DNA of 24,742 nucleotides from positions 1-24,742 of the forward strand of contig NZQU01000047.1 of assembly GCA_002696025.1 (NCBI GenBank), in the 5' to 3' direction. Position 1 is the first letter of the stretch. Each line of letters starts with the position of its first letter. The position numbers and the translations under genes were made by a program. A model generated the notes under the pieces. The model was not told the origin of the DNA. It saw only the letters and a list, made by a program, of their open reading frames with translations, and made no database searches. Source of the stretch: Crocinitomicaceae bacterium. Its GTDB lineage: Bacteria > Bacteroidota > Bacteroidia > Flavobacteriales_D > Crocinitomicaceae. Shown here one piece after another: positions 7,401 to 15,922 of the stretch.

Positions 7401-8227
7401 TTAGAGTTTTACATAACTTTAATATCAAAGCAAATGACTTACTTGGAACCAACAAACGAAATAAATTTCATGTTTCTGTTGGAGATGAATTGCCATCTGG
7501 TATTATTAAATTAGCTAAAGTTTACTTGGCTAAGAAAAGAAAATTAAAAGTTGGTGATAAAATGGCTGGTAGACACGGTAACAAAGGTATTGTTGCCAAT
7601 ATCGTTCGTCAGGAAGACATGCCATTTTTGGAGGATGGAACACCTGTGGACATTGTACTTAATCCATTAGGTGTACCTTCTAGGATGAACCTTGGTCAGA
7701 TTTATGAAACTGTCCTTGGTTGGGCAGGAGAAAAATTAGATGTTAAATTTGCTACTCCAATTTTTGATGGGGCATCATTAGATGAAATTCACGATTATTG
7801 TGATAAAGCAAATGTTCCACGTTCCGGAAAAACATATTTATATGATGGAGGTACAGGTGATAAATTTGATCAGCCGGCTACTGTAGGTATAATTTACATG
7901 CTTAAGTTATCTCACATGGTTGATGATAAAATGCATGCACGTTCTATAGGACCATATTCATTAATTACTCAACAGCCTCTTGGTGGTAAAGCACAATTTG
8001 GAGGTCAGCGTTTTGGTGAAATGGAAGTTTGGGCTTTAGAGGCTTTTGGAGCATCAAATATTCTTCAAGAAATTTTAACTGTTAAATCTGATGATGTAAT
8101 GGGTAGAGCAAAAGCATATGAATCAATTGTTAAAGGAGAAAATATTCCTGAACCAGGAATTCCAGAATCTTTTAACGTCCTTTTACATGAATTAAGAGGA
8201 TTGTGCTTAAATATTAAACTAGATTAA
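4415..8227 (+). CDS. rpoB: DNA-directed RNA polymerase subunit beta (TTG start)
   Basis: This is the beta subunit of RNA polymerase, 1270 residues, the usual Bacteroidota length. The N-terminus has the characteristic YPDFLEIQLKSFQEFFQ segment. The rifampicin pocket (QLSQFMDQ, 472-479; THKRRLSALGPGG from 487) has sensitive-type residues: D478, H488 and S493 correspond to E. coli D516, H526 and S531. The catalytic-region lysines in DKMAGRHGNKG (K1049 and K1057) match E. coli K1065 and K1073. The start must be non-ATG. An in-frame TAA at 4400-4402 blocks upstream extension, the first internal Met is over 100 residues in, and conserved sequence begins close to the TTG at 4415 (MSKKNNSIERVNF). rpoC follows after 28 bases. 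Confidence 0.98.
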   Translation: MSKKNNSIERVNFATSKSKFDYPDFLEIQLKSFQEFFQLETTPENRDSEGLFKVFSENFPITDTRNQFVLEFLDYFVDPPRYTIEECIERGLTYSVPLKAKLKLYCTDPEHEDFETIVQDVYLGTIPYMTPKGSFVINGAERVIVSQLHRSPGVFFGQSRHANGTKLYSARIIPFKGSWIEFATDINGVMFAYIDRKKKLPVTTLLRAMGYESDKEILDIFGLADEVKVTKAAMKKFVGRKLAARVLKTWIEDFVDEDTGEVVSIERNEVLLERETVIGEEEVELILDSGAKTLILNREDRMTSDFTIIFNTLHKDTSNSGKEAIEHIYRQLRNAEPPDFETARGVFEKLFFSDTRYDLGDVGRFRLNKKLKLDQSETSRVLTRNDIIKIIQYLIELINSKADVDDIDHLSNRRVRTVGEQLYSQFGVGLARMARTIRERMNVRDNEVFTPIDLINAKTLSSVINSFFGTNQLSQFMDQTNPLSEVTHKRRLSALGPGGLSRERAGFEVRDVHYTHYGRLCTIETPEGPNIGLISSLCVFAKINKLGFIETPYRHVTDGKVSLSKDPVYLAAEEEDEKVIAQANAQINDQGNFLTEMVKARCGHDFPVVTPENVNLMDVGTNQIASIAASSIPFLEHDDANRALMGSNMQRQAVPLLRPNSPIVGTGIERLVAQDSRVLVNAQGNGVVEYVDANRITIRYDWDEEDKLVSFGNEVIDYDLVKFRKTNQGTCINLKPIVSKGDRVKKDQVLCDGYATQKGELALGQNLKVAFMPWKGYNFEDAIVISERVVRDDVFTSIHIDEYSLEVRDTKRGMEELTSDIPNVSEEATKDLDENGLIRVGAEIKEGDILIGKITPKGETDPSPEEKLLRAIFGDKAGDVKDASLKAGPSLKGVVVEKKLFSRAVKDRKSKSQDKPVLDKIEQDYQNELTQLREKLVDKLLLILSKSKSTGVFDNFREEIIKKGVKFTLKNLQSIDYTVVNPLNWTADKHTNSLVVRVLHNFNIKANDLLGTNKRNKFHVSVGDELPSGIIKLAKVYLAKKRKLKVGDKMAGRHGNKGIVANIVRQEDMPFLEDGTPVDIVLNPLGVPSRMNLGQIYETVLGWAGEKLDVKFATPIFDGASLDEIHDYCDKANVPRSGKTYLYDGGTGDKFDQPATVGIIYMLKLSHMVDDKMHARSIGPYSLITQQPLGGKAQFGGQRFGEMEVWALEAFGASNILQEILTVKSDDVMGRAKAYESIVKGENIPEPGIPESFNVLLHELRGLCLNIKLD

Positions 8228-8255
8228 TTCAAGTCTTAAAACATAATATAAAAAA

Positions 8256-11200
8256 ATGGCTTTTAGAAACGATATAAAAAAACAAAGTAGCTTTAACTCT
8301 ATTACAATTTCATTGGCATCTCCAGAAGTTGTCCTTGAAAATTCTAGTGGTGAAGTTTTAAAACCTGAAACTATTAATTACAGAACTTATAAACCAGAAA
8401 GAGATGGTTTATTTTGTGAGCGTATTTTTGGGCCTGTAAAGGATTATGAATGTCATTGCGGGAAGTACAAAAGAATTCGATACAAAGGAATCGTTTGTGA
8501 CAGATGTGGTGTTGAAGTAACCGAGAAAAAAGTTAGAAGAGAGCGAATGGGTCATATTTCACTTGTTGTACCTGTAGCTCACATATGGTATTTTAAATCT
8601 TTACCAAATAAAATAGGTTACTTATTAGGTCTTCCAACAAAAAAATTAGACCAAATCATTTATTATGAAAGATATGTGGTTATTCAAGTTGGTACTGCTA
8701 ATGAATTACCAGAAGTTGAGCTAAATAAACTTGACTTTTTAACAGAAGAAGAGTATCTAGATATTCTTGATGAGTTACCAAAAGACAATCAGTTTCTTGA
8801 GGACAATGATCCTAATAAATTTATTGCCAAGATGGGAGCTGAGGCAATTTATGATTTGTTAAAAAATATGGATTTAGATCAGCTTTCTTATGACTTAAGA
8901 TACAAAGCTGATAATGAAACATCTGTTCAAAGAAAGAATGATGCATTAAAAAGACTTCAAGTTGTTGAGGCAATGAGAGCTTCTCAAACAAGAATTGACA
9001 ACAGGCCGGAATGGATGATTGTCAAAGTTGTCCCTGTAATTCCACCAGAATTAAGACCTCTTGTTCCTCTTGATGGAGGTAGATTTGCTACATCAGATTT
9101 AAATGATTTATACAGAAGAGTTATTATACGTAACAATCGTTTAAAAAGATTGATTGAAATTAAAGCTCCTGAAGTTATTCTAAGAAATGAGAAGAGAATG
9201 CTTCAAGAATCTGTAGATTCATTATTTGATAATTCAAGAAAATCAAGTGCTGTTAAAACTGAAGCAAACAGACCGCTTAAATCTCTATCTGATTCATTAA
9301 AAGGAAAGCAAGGTAGATTCCGTCAAAACTTATTAGGTAAAAGGGTGGATTATTCTGCAAGATCTGTTATTGTTGTTGGACCAGATCTTAAATTCCATGA
9401 ATGTGGATTACCTAAAAATATGGCTGCAGAATTATACAAACCTTTTATCATTAGAAAAATGATTGAAAGGGGAATCGTTAAAACGGTTAAATCTGCAAAG
9501 AAAATTGTTGATAGAAAAGAACCAGTTGTATGGGATATATTGGAAAATATATTAAAAGGTCATCCTGTATTACTAAACAGAGCCCCAACTCTTCACAGAT
9601 TGGGTATTCAAGCTTTTCAACCCAAACTTATTGAAGGAAAAGCAATTCGTCTACATCCTTTAGTTACAACTGCATTTAATGCCGATTTTGATGGTGACCA
9701 GATGGCTGTTCATCTTCCACTTGGAAATGCAGCAATATTAGAGGCTCAAATGCTTATGTTGGCTTCACACAATATTTTGAATCCAGCAAATGGAGCTCCT
9801 ATTTCTGTACCTTCTCAGGATATGGTTTTGGGATTGTATTACTTAACAAAAGGAAGAAAGTCTACTAAAGAAAAAGTAATCAAAGGTGAAGGAAGTATAT
9901 TTTATTCTCCAGAAGAAGTTATCATTGCTTACAATGAAAAGCAATTAGATCTTCATGCTCACATTAAAGTTAAGGTTAAAGATTTAGATGAAAACAATGA
10001 GTTTGTAACCAAATTAATTGAGACAACTTGTGGTAGGGTAATTTTTAGTCAATATGTGCCTGAAGAGGCTGGATTTATAAATACAGACCTTACTAAAAAA
10101 GCATTAAGAGACATCATAGGTCACGTTCTTAAGCTTTCTGGGACTTCTACTACTGCTAAGTTTCTTGATGATATTAAAACGCTTGGATATAATATGGCAT
10201 TTAAAGGTGGATTGTCCTTTAATTTAGATGATGTCATTATTCCATTAGAAAAAGACAAGCTTGTTAATAAAGCTGATACTGATGTTAAAGAAGTTATGGC
10301 AAATTATAACATGGGTCTTATAACTAATAATGAACGTTACAATCAAATTATTGACATATGGACTCATACAAATTCTAGATTGACACAAACTTTGATGAGT
10401 CAATTGAAAAATGACAATCAAGGGTTTAATTCTATCTATATGATGTTTGATTCTGGTGCTCGTGGTTCTAAGGAGCAAATTAGACAGCTTTCAGGAATGA
10501 GAGGATTAATGGCTAAACCACAAAAATCTGGTGCATCAAGTCAAGATATTATTGAAAATCCAATTTTATCTAATTTCAAAGAAGGTCTTTCAATTTTAGA
10601 ATACTTTATTTCTACTCACGGTGCTCGTAAAGGTTTGGCAGATACTGCATTAAAAACAGCTGATGCTGGATATTTGACTAGAAGACTAGTTGATGTAGCT
10701 CAAGATGTTGTTATCAATGCTGAAGACTGTGGAACACTTAGAGGAATTGTTGCAACAGCACTTAAGAAAAACGATGAGATTGTAGAGCCACTTTATGACA
10801 GAATTATTGGAAGAACAAGTGTTCATGATATTTTTGTTCCCGAAACCGATGATTTAATTATAGAGTCAGGGTCTATGATTACTGAAGATACTGCTGATAT
10901 AATTCAAAAAGCCGAAATAGAGGAAGTTGAAATCCGTTCTGTTCTGACATGTGAAATGAGAAGAGGTGTATGTTCAAAATGTTATGGGCGTAACTTATCT
11001 ACTCTAAGACCTGCTCAACATGGGGATGCTGTTGGAGTAGTTGCTGCTCAATCTATTGGTGAGCCTGGTACTCAGTTAACATTAAGAACATTCCACGTCG
11101 GTGGTACTGCATCTAATATTGCTGATGTTTCAGATATCAAAGCGAAAGCAAGTGGTAAAATTGAAATAGATGCTTTGCGTACAATTGAAAGAAAAACTGA

Positions 11201-12566
11201 AGAAGGTGATATTCAAAATATCGTTATCGGTAGATCTGCAGAGTTTAAATTAACTGATTCAAAAGGATTGGTTTTAATGAATTCTAATATTCCTTATGGA
11301 TCAGAGTTAATGATTTCTAATAATTCCAAAATTAAAAAAGGAGATGTTATTTGTAAATGGGATCCATATAATGCTTTGATTATATCAGAATTTGCTGGTA
11401 AGGTTGTTTTTGATAATGTAATTGAAGGCGTTACTTACCGTCAAGAATTAGATGAGCAAACAGGTTTCTCTGAAAAAGTGATTACTGAATCTAGAGATAA
11501 GAAAATACTTCCATCTATTAGAATTATTGATCCTAAGTCTAAAGATATTATTAGAGAGTACTCATTACCAGTTAATGCTCATATTTCTGTTGAAGAAGAT
11601 CAATCAATTAATTCAGGTCAAATCTTAGTTAAGATACCAAGATTGGCAGGTAAAACAGGTGATATTACTGGAGGTTTACCTCGTGTAACGGAACTGTTTG
11701 AGGCAAGAAATCCTTCAAACCCTGCTGTTGTATCTGAAATTAATGGTACTGCTGAATTTGGTAAAATCAAAAGAGGAAATAGAGAGATTATTATCACGGC
11801 TAAAACAGGAGAGCAAAGAAAGTATCTTGTTCCATTGTCTAAACACATTTTAGTTCAACAAAATGATTATGTTAGAGCTGGTATGCCATTATCTGATGGT
11901 GCGATTACGCCAAAAGATATCTTAAATATTCAAGGGCCAACCAAAGTTCAAGAATACATTGTAAATGAGATTCAAGAAGTTTATAGACTACAGGGTGTTA
12001 AGATTAATGACAAGCACTTTGAGGTAATCGTTCGTCAAATGATGTTGAAAAATGAAATAATTGATTCTGGAGACACTAGGTTCCTTGAAGGTCAGTCTGT
12101 TCATAAAGCTGATATTATGGAGGCAAATGATCAACTATTTGGAATGAAGGTGATTCAAGATGCTGGTGATTCAGAAGAGTTAAAAGCTGGTCAGATTATT
12201 TCATCAAGAAAACTTAGAGATGAAAACTCTCAACTTAAGAGAGCTGATAAACAAATTGTTGCTTCTAGAGATGCAGTTCCTGCAACGTCAAAACCTTTAT
12301 TACAAGGTATAACTAGAGCTTCTTTACAGACGCAATCATTTATTTCTGCTGCTTCCTTCCAGGAAACAACAAAAGTATTAAATGAGGCTGCTGTTGGTGG
12401 TAAACAAGATAATCTTTTAGGATTGAAAGAAAATGTTATTGTTGGACACTTAATACCTGCAGGTACAGGAGTAAGGTCCTTCCAAAAACAAATTGTTGGT
12501 TCAAAAGAAGAACTTGAAGAATTGAATTCAAGCAAAACAACAACTGAATCAGTTATCACACAATAA
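8256..12566 (+). CDS. rpoC: DNA-directed RNA polymerase subunit beta'
   Basis: This is the beta' subunit of RNA polymerase, 1436 residues. The N-terminal zinc ribbon is complete (C66, C68, C81, C84). The catalytic loop NADFDGDQMAVH starts at N475, with the Mg-binding aspartates D477, D479 and D481. The second zinc site has C825, C899, C906 and C909. The trigger-loop/bridge-helix region around GARGSKEQIRQLSGMRGLM is intact. The C-terminus (GRKLRDENS-like region, then LLQGITRASLQTQSFISAAS) is complete with no frameshift. The gene ends the cluster, with a strong terminator about 20 bases downstream and an oppositely oriented gene beyond it. Confidence 0.98.
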   Translation: MAFRNDIKKQSSFNSITISLASPEVVLENSSGEVLKPETINYRTYKPERDGLFCERIFGPVKDYECHCGKYKRIRYKGIVCDRCGVEVTEKKVRRERMGHISLVVPVAHIWYFKSLPNKIGYLLGLPTKKLDQIIYYERYVVIQVGTANELPEVELNKLDFLTEEEYLDILDELPKDNQFLEDNDPNKFIAKMGAEAIYDLLKNMDLDQLSYDLRYKADNETSVQRKNDALKRLQVVEAMRASQTRIDNRPEWMIVKVVPVIPPELRPLVPLDGGRFATSDLNDLYRRVIIRNNRLKRLIEIKAPEVILRNEKRMLQESVDSLFDNSRKSSAVKTEANRPLKSLSDSLKGKQGRFRQNLLGKRVDYSARSVIVVGPDLKFHECGLPKNMAAELYKPFIIRKMIERGIVKTVKSAKKIVDRKEPVVWDILENILKGHPVLLNRAPTLHRLGIQAFQPKLIEGKAIRLHPLVTTAFNADFDGDQMAVHLPLGNAAILEAQMLMLASHNILNPANGAPISVPSQDMVLGLYYLTKGRKSTKEKVIKGEGSIFYSPEEVIIAYNEKQLDLHAHIKVKVKDLDENNEFVTKLIETTCGRVIFSQYVPEEAGFINTDLTKKALRDIIGHVLKLSGTSTTAKFLDDIKTLGYNMAFKGGLSFNLDDVIIPLEKDKLVNKADTDVKEVMANYNMGLITNNERYNQIIDIWTHTNSRLTQTLMSQLKNDNQGFNSIYMMFDSGARGSKEQIRQLSGMRGLMAKPQKSGASSQDIIENPILSNFKEGLSILEYFISTHGARKGLADTALKTADAGYLTRRLVDVAQDVVINAEDCGTLRGIVATALKKNDEIVEPLYDRIIGRTSVHDIFVPETDDLIIESGSMITEDTADIIQKAEIEEVEIRSVLTCEMRRGVCSKCYGRNLSTLRPAQHGDAVGVVAAQSIGEPGTQLTLRTFHVGGTASNIADVSDIKAKASGKIEIDALRTIERKTEEGDIQNIVIGRSAEFKLTDSKGLVLMNSNIPYGSELMISNNSKIKKGDVICKWDPYNALIISEFAGKVVFDNVIEGVTYRQELDEQTGFSEKVITESRDKKILPSIRIIDPKSKDIIREYSLPVNAHISVEEDQSINSGQILVKIPRLAGKTGDITGGLPRVTELFEARNPSNPAVVSEINGTAEFGKIKRGNREIIITAKTGEQRKYLVPLSKHILVQQNDYVRAGMPLSDGAITPKDILNIQGPTKVQEYIVNEIQEVYRLQGVKINDKHFEVIVRQMMLKNEIIDSGDTRFLEGQSVHKADIMEANDQLFGMKVIQDAGDSEELKAGQIISSRKLRDENSQLKRADKQIVASRDAVPATSKPLLQGITRASLQTQSFISAASFQETTKVLNEAAVGGKQDNLLGLKENVIVGHLIPAGTGVRSFQKQIVGSKEELEELNSSKTTTESVITQ

Positions 12567-12587
12567 AAAACCAATTATTTTTTATAC

Positions 12588-12618
12588 AAAAGCCACATAA
12601 AATATGTGGCTTTTTTTT
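12588..12618 (+). terminator. Intrinsic terminator after rpoC
   Basis: A 12-bp perfect stem (12588-12599 with 12603-12614, core AGCCACATA/TATGTGGCT) with a 3-base AAA loop runs into eight T residues (12611-12618). It ends the tuf-to-rpoC cluster. Because the 5' arm begins AAAA it may act weakly on the opposite strand too, for the converging DUF4476 gene. The same GCCACAT/ATGTGGC core recurs at 13357-13387. Confidence 0.9.
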
Positions 12619-12663
12619 ATCATATATTAATGGTATTTATTAAAGTTAACAAGACTTATTGTT

Positions 12664-13203
12664 TTATTTAACTAATTGATGTTCAATAAACTTATCTAGT
12701 TCTATTCGACTTGTCTCAAAGAATAGAAAATCAAAAACACGAAAATAATTTTCAGTATCGTAGGTTTTAGAATATGCATATTTAGCAAATTTCAATTTGG
12801 TTTTTTCCCATGTAAATACATGCATAAGTTTAATAACTTGATTTACAGATAAGTGTTGATTTCTAACAAATCTTTTTGTTGCAACTAAACGGTTTTCATC
12901 AAAAACATAACGAATAATTGAGCTATAACCTAAATTGAAGTTGTGTGAACTTATTGGTCTCCATCCATTATAGTAAAATGGATAATGATCAATTTGATGA
13001 GGATGGTAATATCCAATTTGATTATTCGGTCTATATTGATTAATACAACACCTTTGATTAGGATAATAGATACCGGTATTGTTATTAGGAGGATTTACAT
13101 TTTCAAATTGTCCACAATATGGACTTGGGTAATTGGATGATTGTGCTGAAATTGCTAATAAATTAATGATAATTAATCCAAATGTTAAGGTAATTTTTTT
13201 CAT
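12664..13203 (-). CDS. Secreted DUF4476-domain protein, function unknown
   Basis: The 179-residue product starts with a Sec signal peptide (hydrophobic core LTFGLIIINLLAI, probable cleavage near A20). It has no lipobox cysteine, so it should be periplasmic or secreted. A low-complexity middle (about 23-85) is rich in Asn, Tyr, Pro and His. The C-terminal part (about 95-175) has the DUF4476 pattern: paired helices with RNQHLSVNQVIKLMHVFTWE, LKFAKYAYSKTYD and YFRVFDFLFFETSRIELDKF. DUF4476 is common in secreted Bacteroidota proteins and has no established function that I know. It converges on rpoC and lies downstream of gap on the same strand, behind a terminator. No clear promoter box was found upstream. 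Confidence 0.75.
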   Translation of the reverse strand: MKKITLTFGLIIINLLAISAQSSNYPSPYCGQFENVNPPNNNTGIYYPNQRCCINQYRPNNQIGYYHPHQIDHYPFYYNGWRPISSHNFNLGYSSIIRYVFDENRLVATKRFVRNQHLSVNQVIKLMHVFTWEKTKLKFAKYAYSKTYDTENYFRVFDFLFFETSRIELDKFIEHQLVK

Positions 13204-13356
13204 GATTTATATTTTTTAAGGTTATTACATTCTATTTTACATGAAAAAGCATGCCAATTATTAAATAATCTTAATAATTATTATGGAAACAGATTGATTC
13301 ATCTTCTTTTTTTGGGAGTTTGTGGTTTTAAGTTTTGAAGAAGAACTTGAGAAATA

Positions 13357-13387
13357 AAAAAAGCCACATGTTTTATGTGGCTTTTTT
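13357..13387 (-). terminator. Bidirectional terminator between gap and the DUF4476 gene
   Basis: A perfect 13-bp stem (13357-13369 with 13375-13387), made of AAAAAAGCCACAT and ATGTGGCTTTTTT around a GTTTT loop, has A and T runs forming both flanks, so it can work on either strand. It lies 18 bases past the gap stop codon on the minus strand. Its core matches the rpoC terminator. Confidence 0.88.
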
Positions 13388-13405
13388 AAAGGGGATGTTG
13401 TTATT

Positions 13406-14854
13406 TTAATAATAAATAAGTCTTCTTACTTTGGTAATATATTTTGCAAGTCTTATGACTTGTTTGGTATACCCAAATTCGTTGTCATACCAAGTATAAA
13501 GAACTACATTTTTACCATCATTTGAAACGATAGTTGCATTTGAATCAAAAACAGAACAACAGTTATTTCCAATAATATCATTTGATACCAATTCGGGATC
13601 AATAGAGTAATAGATTTGATTTACCATATCTCCTTGTAAAGCAGATTTCCTGATAATCCCATTAACTTCTTCAGTGTTGGTCTTTTTATTTAATTCAAGA
13701 CTTATAATAGCAAGTGAACCATTTGGTGTGGGAACACGAACAGCATTTGCTGTCAGCTTGTCTTTAAGTGAAGGAATAACCTTTGTTACTGCTTTTCCAG
13801 CTCCAGTAGATGTGATGACCATATTAATTGCTGCAGACCTACCTCTTCTCGGTTTTTTGTGCATGTTATCAAGAAGGTTTTGGTCATTTGTATAGGCATG
13901 AACTGTTTCAATATGCCCCTTAACAATATCTAATGAATCATTGATTGTTTTAAGAATTGGACTTATTGCATTTGTTGTACATGAAGCAGCAGAGTAAATA
14001 TCATCTGTATCTAAGTCAAGATTGAAATGATTGATGCCATAAACAATATTTGGAATCTCTTTTCCAGGTGCTGTAAGCAATACTTTTCCAGCTCCTTTAG
14101 CTTTTAAGTGTCTAGACAACTGTTCTTTTGTAGTAAAAACACCTGTATTATCAATAATTAATGCATTGTTAATACCATAATTTGTATAGTCTATTTCCTC
14201 AGGACTATTCGCACTAATCATTTGAACAATTTGTCCATTAATTAATAGAGATTTGTTCTCTAAATTTTCAATTACTGATCCTTTAAATGCACCATGTACA
14301 GAATCATTTCTTAATAATGCTGCTCTTTTAATAATTGAATCATCCGAAGCATTTCTAGTAACAATGGCTCTTAATCTTAATTGTTGACCTTTTCCAGCTT
14401 GTTTAATGAGCTCTCTTGCAACCAATCGACCAATTCGACCAAATCCATAAAGAACGACATCTCTTGGCTCTACATTGTGATCATTGCTGTTAAATCCGTT
14501 TAATTTCTTATTTAAAAAATCTTCTTTTGATTTGAAATTGTTTTTTTCGTTTAACCATTCAAAACTTAATTTCCCTAAATCTAATTTGGCAGGTGCTAAA
14601 TTTAAAGAATATAAGGCCTCGGATATTTCGGCTGTTGTAAATACATCTACTGGACAGTTGACAACTTTTTCAGCATAATCATGTAAATTAAGTATCTCAG
14701 AAATAGTAATATCAATAAGGTGGTGTCTAAAAAAAACCAATTCTATGCCTTTATCATATAATAGTTTGCCTACTTTATTTTGTAATTTAACAGCTGCTCT
14801 TTCACATTTTATGTGTGTTTCTAATTCAGCTTCATAGATTACTTTTGTTTCCAT
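13406..14854 (-). CDS. gap: Glyceraldehyde-3-phosphate dehydrogenase, long form with N-terminal extension
   Basis: GAPDH oxidises glyceraldehyde 3-phosphate to 1,3-bisphosphoglycerate, or runs the reverse reaction in gluconeogenesis. The 482 residues exceed the usual 330-340. The catalytic GAPDH core starts near residue 132 with VVLYGFGRIGR (nucleotide-binding loop 137-143). The active-site Cys is C292 in SAASCTTN, the partner His is H319 in TVHAYTND, and STGAGKAV and RVPTPNGS follow. The first ~130 residues form a helical extension with no motif I recognise. The end of the second beta strand reads AIVTRNAS and lacks the acidic residue that usually favours NAD, so NADP use or dual cofactor use is possible (inference). 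Long GAPDHs like this are known in Bacteroidota. The gene is flanked by terminators, so it is probably monocistronic. Confidence 0.93.
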   Translation of the reverse strand: METKVIYEAELETHIKCERAAVKLQNKVGKLLYDKGIELVFFRHHLIDITISEILNLHDYAEKVVNCPVDVFTTAEISEALYSLNLAPAKLDLGKLSFEWLNEKNNFKSKEDFLNKKLNGFNSNDHNVEPRDVVLYGFGRIGRLVARELIKQAGKGQQLRLRAIVTRNASDDSIIKRAALLRNDSVHGAFKGSVIENLENKSLLINGQIVQMISANSPEEIDYTNYGINNALIIDNTGVFTTKEQLSRHLKAKGAGKVLLTAPGKEIPNIVYGINHFNLDLDTDDIYSAASCTTNAISPILKTINDSLDIVKGHIETVHAYTNDQNLLDNMHKKPRRGRSAAINMVITSTGAGKAVTKVIPSLKDKLTANAVRVPTPNGSLAIISLELNKKTNTEEVNGIIRKSALQGDMVNQIYYSIDPELVSNDIIGNNCCSVFDSNATIVSNDGKNVVLYTWYDNEFGYTKQVIRLAKYITKVRRLIYY

Positions 14855-14892
14855 TTTAATTAATTAGGGGGGTTAAAAAATATATTATAATT

Positions 14893-14920
14893 AAAAAAGG
14901 CCGCCCAAAAAGGCAGCCTT
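14893..14920 (-). terminator. Intrinsic terminator of the primary sigma factor gene
   Basis: Read on the minus strand, AAGGC-T-GCC pairs with GGC-G-GCCTT (14112-style GC core here at 14912-14920 with 14897-14905, one internal mismatch) around a TTTTTG loop. It runs into a T tract (14893-14898 on the minus strand). It begins four bases past the sigma factor stop codon. Confidence 0.8.
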
Positions 14921-14924
14921 AAAT

Positions 14925-15791
14925 TTATCCTAGATAAGATTTTAATAGTTTATTTCTAGAAGTATGACGAAGTCTTCTAATCGCTTTCTCTTTAATTTGT
15001 CTAACACGTTCACGTGTTAGGTTAAACTTAGAGCCGATTTCTTCTAGTGTAAGTCCATGATTCATTCCGATACCAAAAAATAATCTAATGATTTCTCTTT
15101 CTTTGTCAGTTAGTGTACTTAATGATCGTTCAATTTCTTTTTGAAGTGATTCAGTCATCAACATGTAGTCCGTTTTCGGCGCATCACCATTAACCATTAC
15201 ATCCATAAGAGTACCACCATCTTCATTAGTAGTTAATGGGGCATCCATAGATACATGTCTTCCTGAAACATTTAAGCTGTCTTTAATTTTATCCTCAGTC
15301 ACCTCAAGTGCTGTAGCTAATTCTTCAGCCGATGGTGGTCTTTCAAATTCTTGCTCTAAACGAGAAAAAGCTTTGTTGATTTTGTTTAAGGATCCAACTT
15401 GGTTTAAAGGAAGTCTTACAATTCTTGCTTGCTCAGCAAGCGCTTGAAGGATAGACTGTCTAATCCACCAAACAGCGTAAGAGATAAATTTAAACCCTCT
15501 AGTTTCATCGAATTTTTGAGCAGCTTTGATCAATCCTAAATTACCTTCATTAATAAGGTCAGGTAATGTTAATCCTTGATTTTGATATTGTTTTGCAACT
15601 GATACAACAAATCGCAAATTTGCTCTTGTTAGTTTTTCTAAAGCGAGTTGATCTCCTTGATGTATTCTTCGGGCTAATTCAACTTCTTCTTCAGCTGTAA
15701 TTAATCCTTCACGGCCAATGTCTTGTAGATATTTATCTAATGATTGGCTTTCTCGATTTGTAATCGATTTTGTTATCTTAAGTTGTCTCAT
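14925..15791 (-). CDS. rpoD: Primary RNA polymerase sigma factor, Bacteroidota RpoD/SigA type
   Basis: This is the housekeeping sigma factor that directs polymerase to most promoters. At 288 residues it is the short Bacteroidota form without region 1.1. Region 1.2 is at about 16-45 (SLDKYLQDIGREGLI). Region 2 is at about 50-122, including the DNA-melting/-10 helix FDETRGFKFISYAVWWIRQS (94-113). Region 3 covers about 125-200, and region 4 about 225-288 with the helix-turn-helix LTLEEIGSKFNLTRERVRQI (247-266). The protein is complete with no missing segment. It recognises the atypical Bacteroidota promoter (TTG, then TAnnTTTG), matches to which occur elsewhere in this window. htrA lies 131 bases upstream on the same strand, and a terminator follows directly. 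Confidence 0.97.
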   Translation of the reverse strand: MRQLKITKSITNRESQSLDKYLQDIGREGLITAEEEVELARRIHQGDQLALEKLTRANLRFVVSVAKQYQNQGLTLPDLINEGNLGLIKAAQKFDETRGFKFISYAVWWIRQSILQALAEQARIVRLPLNQVGSLNKINKAFSRLEQEFERPPSAEELATALEVTEDKIKDSLNVSGRHVSMDAPLTTNEDGGTLMDVMVNGDAPKTDYMLMTESLQKEIERSLSTLTDKEREIIRLFFGIGMNHGLTLEEIGSKFNLTRERVRQIKEKAIRRLRHTSRNKLLKSYLG

Positions 15792-15839
15792 CTATTAGCA
15801 AAGAAATTTAAATTGTTCACACAACGTTTTGTGGGGGGG

Positions 15840-15847
15840 CAAAGTAA
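15840..15847 (-). promoter_or_regulatory. Candidate -7 box of the primary sigma factor gene
   Basis: On the minus strand TTACTTTG occurs about 48 bases upstream of the sigma factor ATG. It contains TACTTTG, one base shorter than the consensus TAnnTTTG. No TTG lies at the expected upstream distance. The downstream leader has a run of seven C (minus strand) and a small CACAA/TTGTG inverted repeat. Confidence 0.35.
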
Positions 15848-15922
15848 CGCTAAAAAAAGTAAAAAAAGAAATTTATTTTTAAAATTAGATTAAATAATTT
15901 TAAATAAAATCAATATAAATTT

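Noticed and set aside
12230..12574. 114-residue open frame antisense to the rpoC 3' end
   Set aside because: It lies entirely opposite conserved rpoC codons, shows no recognisable domain and has no separate signals. It is a shadow frame.
15833..15839. Run of seven G upstream of the primary sigma gene, considered as a phase-variable tract
   Set aside because: It lies in the leader rather than a coding frame or promoter spacer, and one short tract is not enough to claim phase variation.
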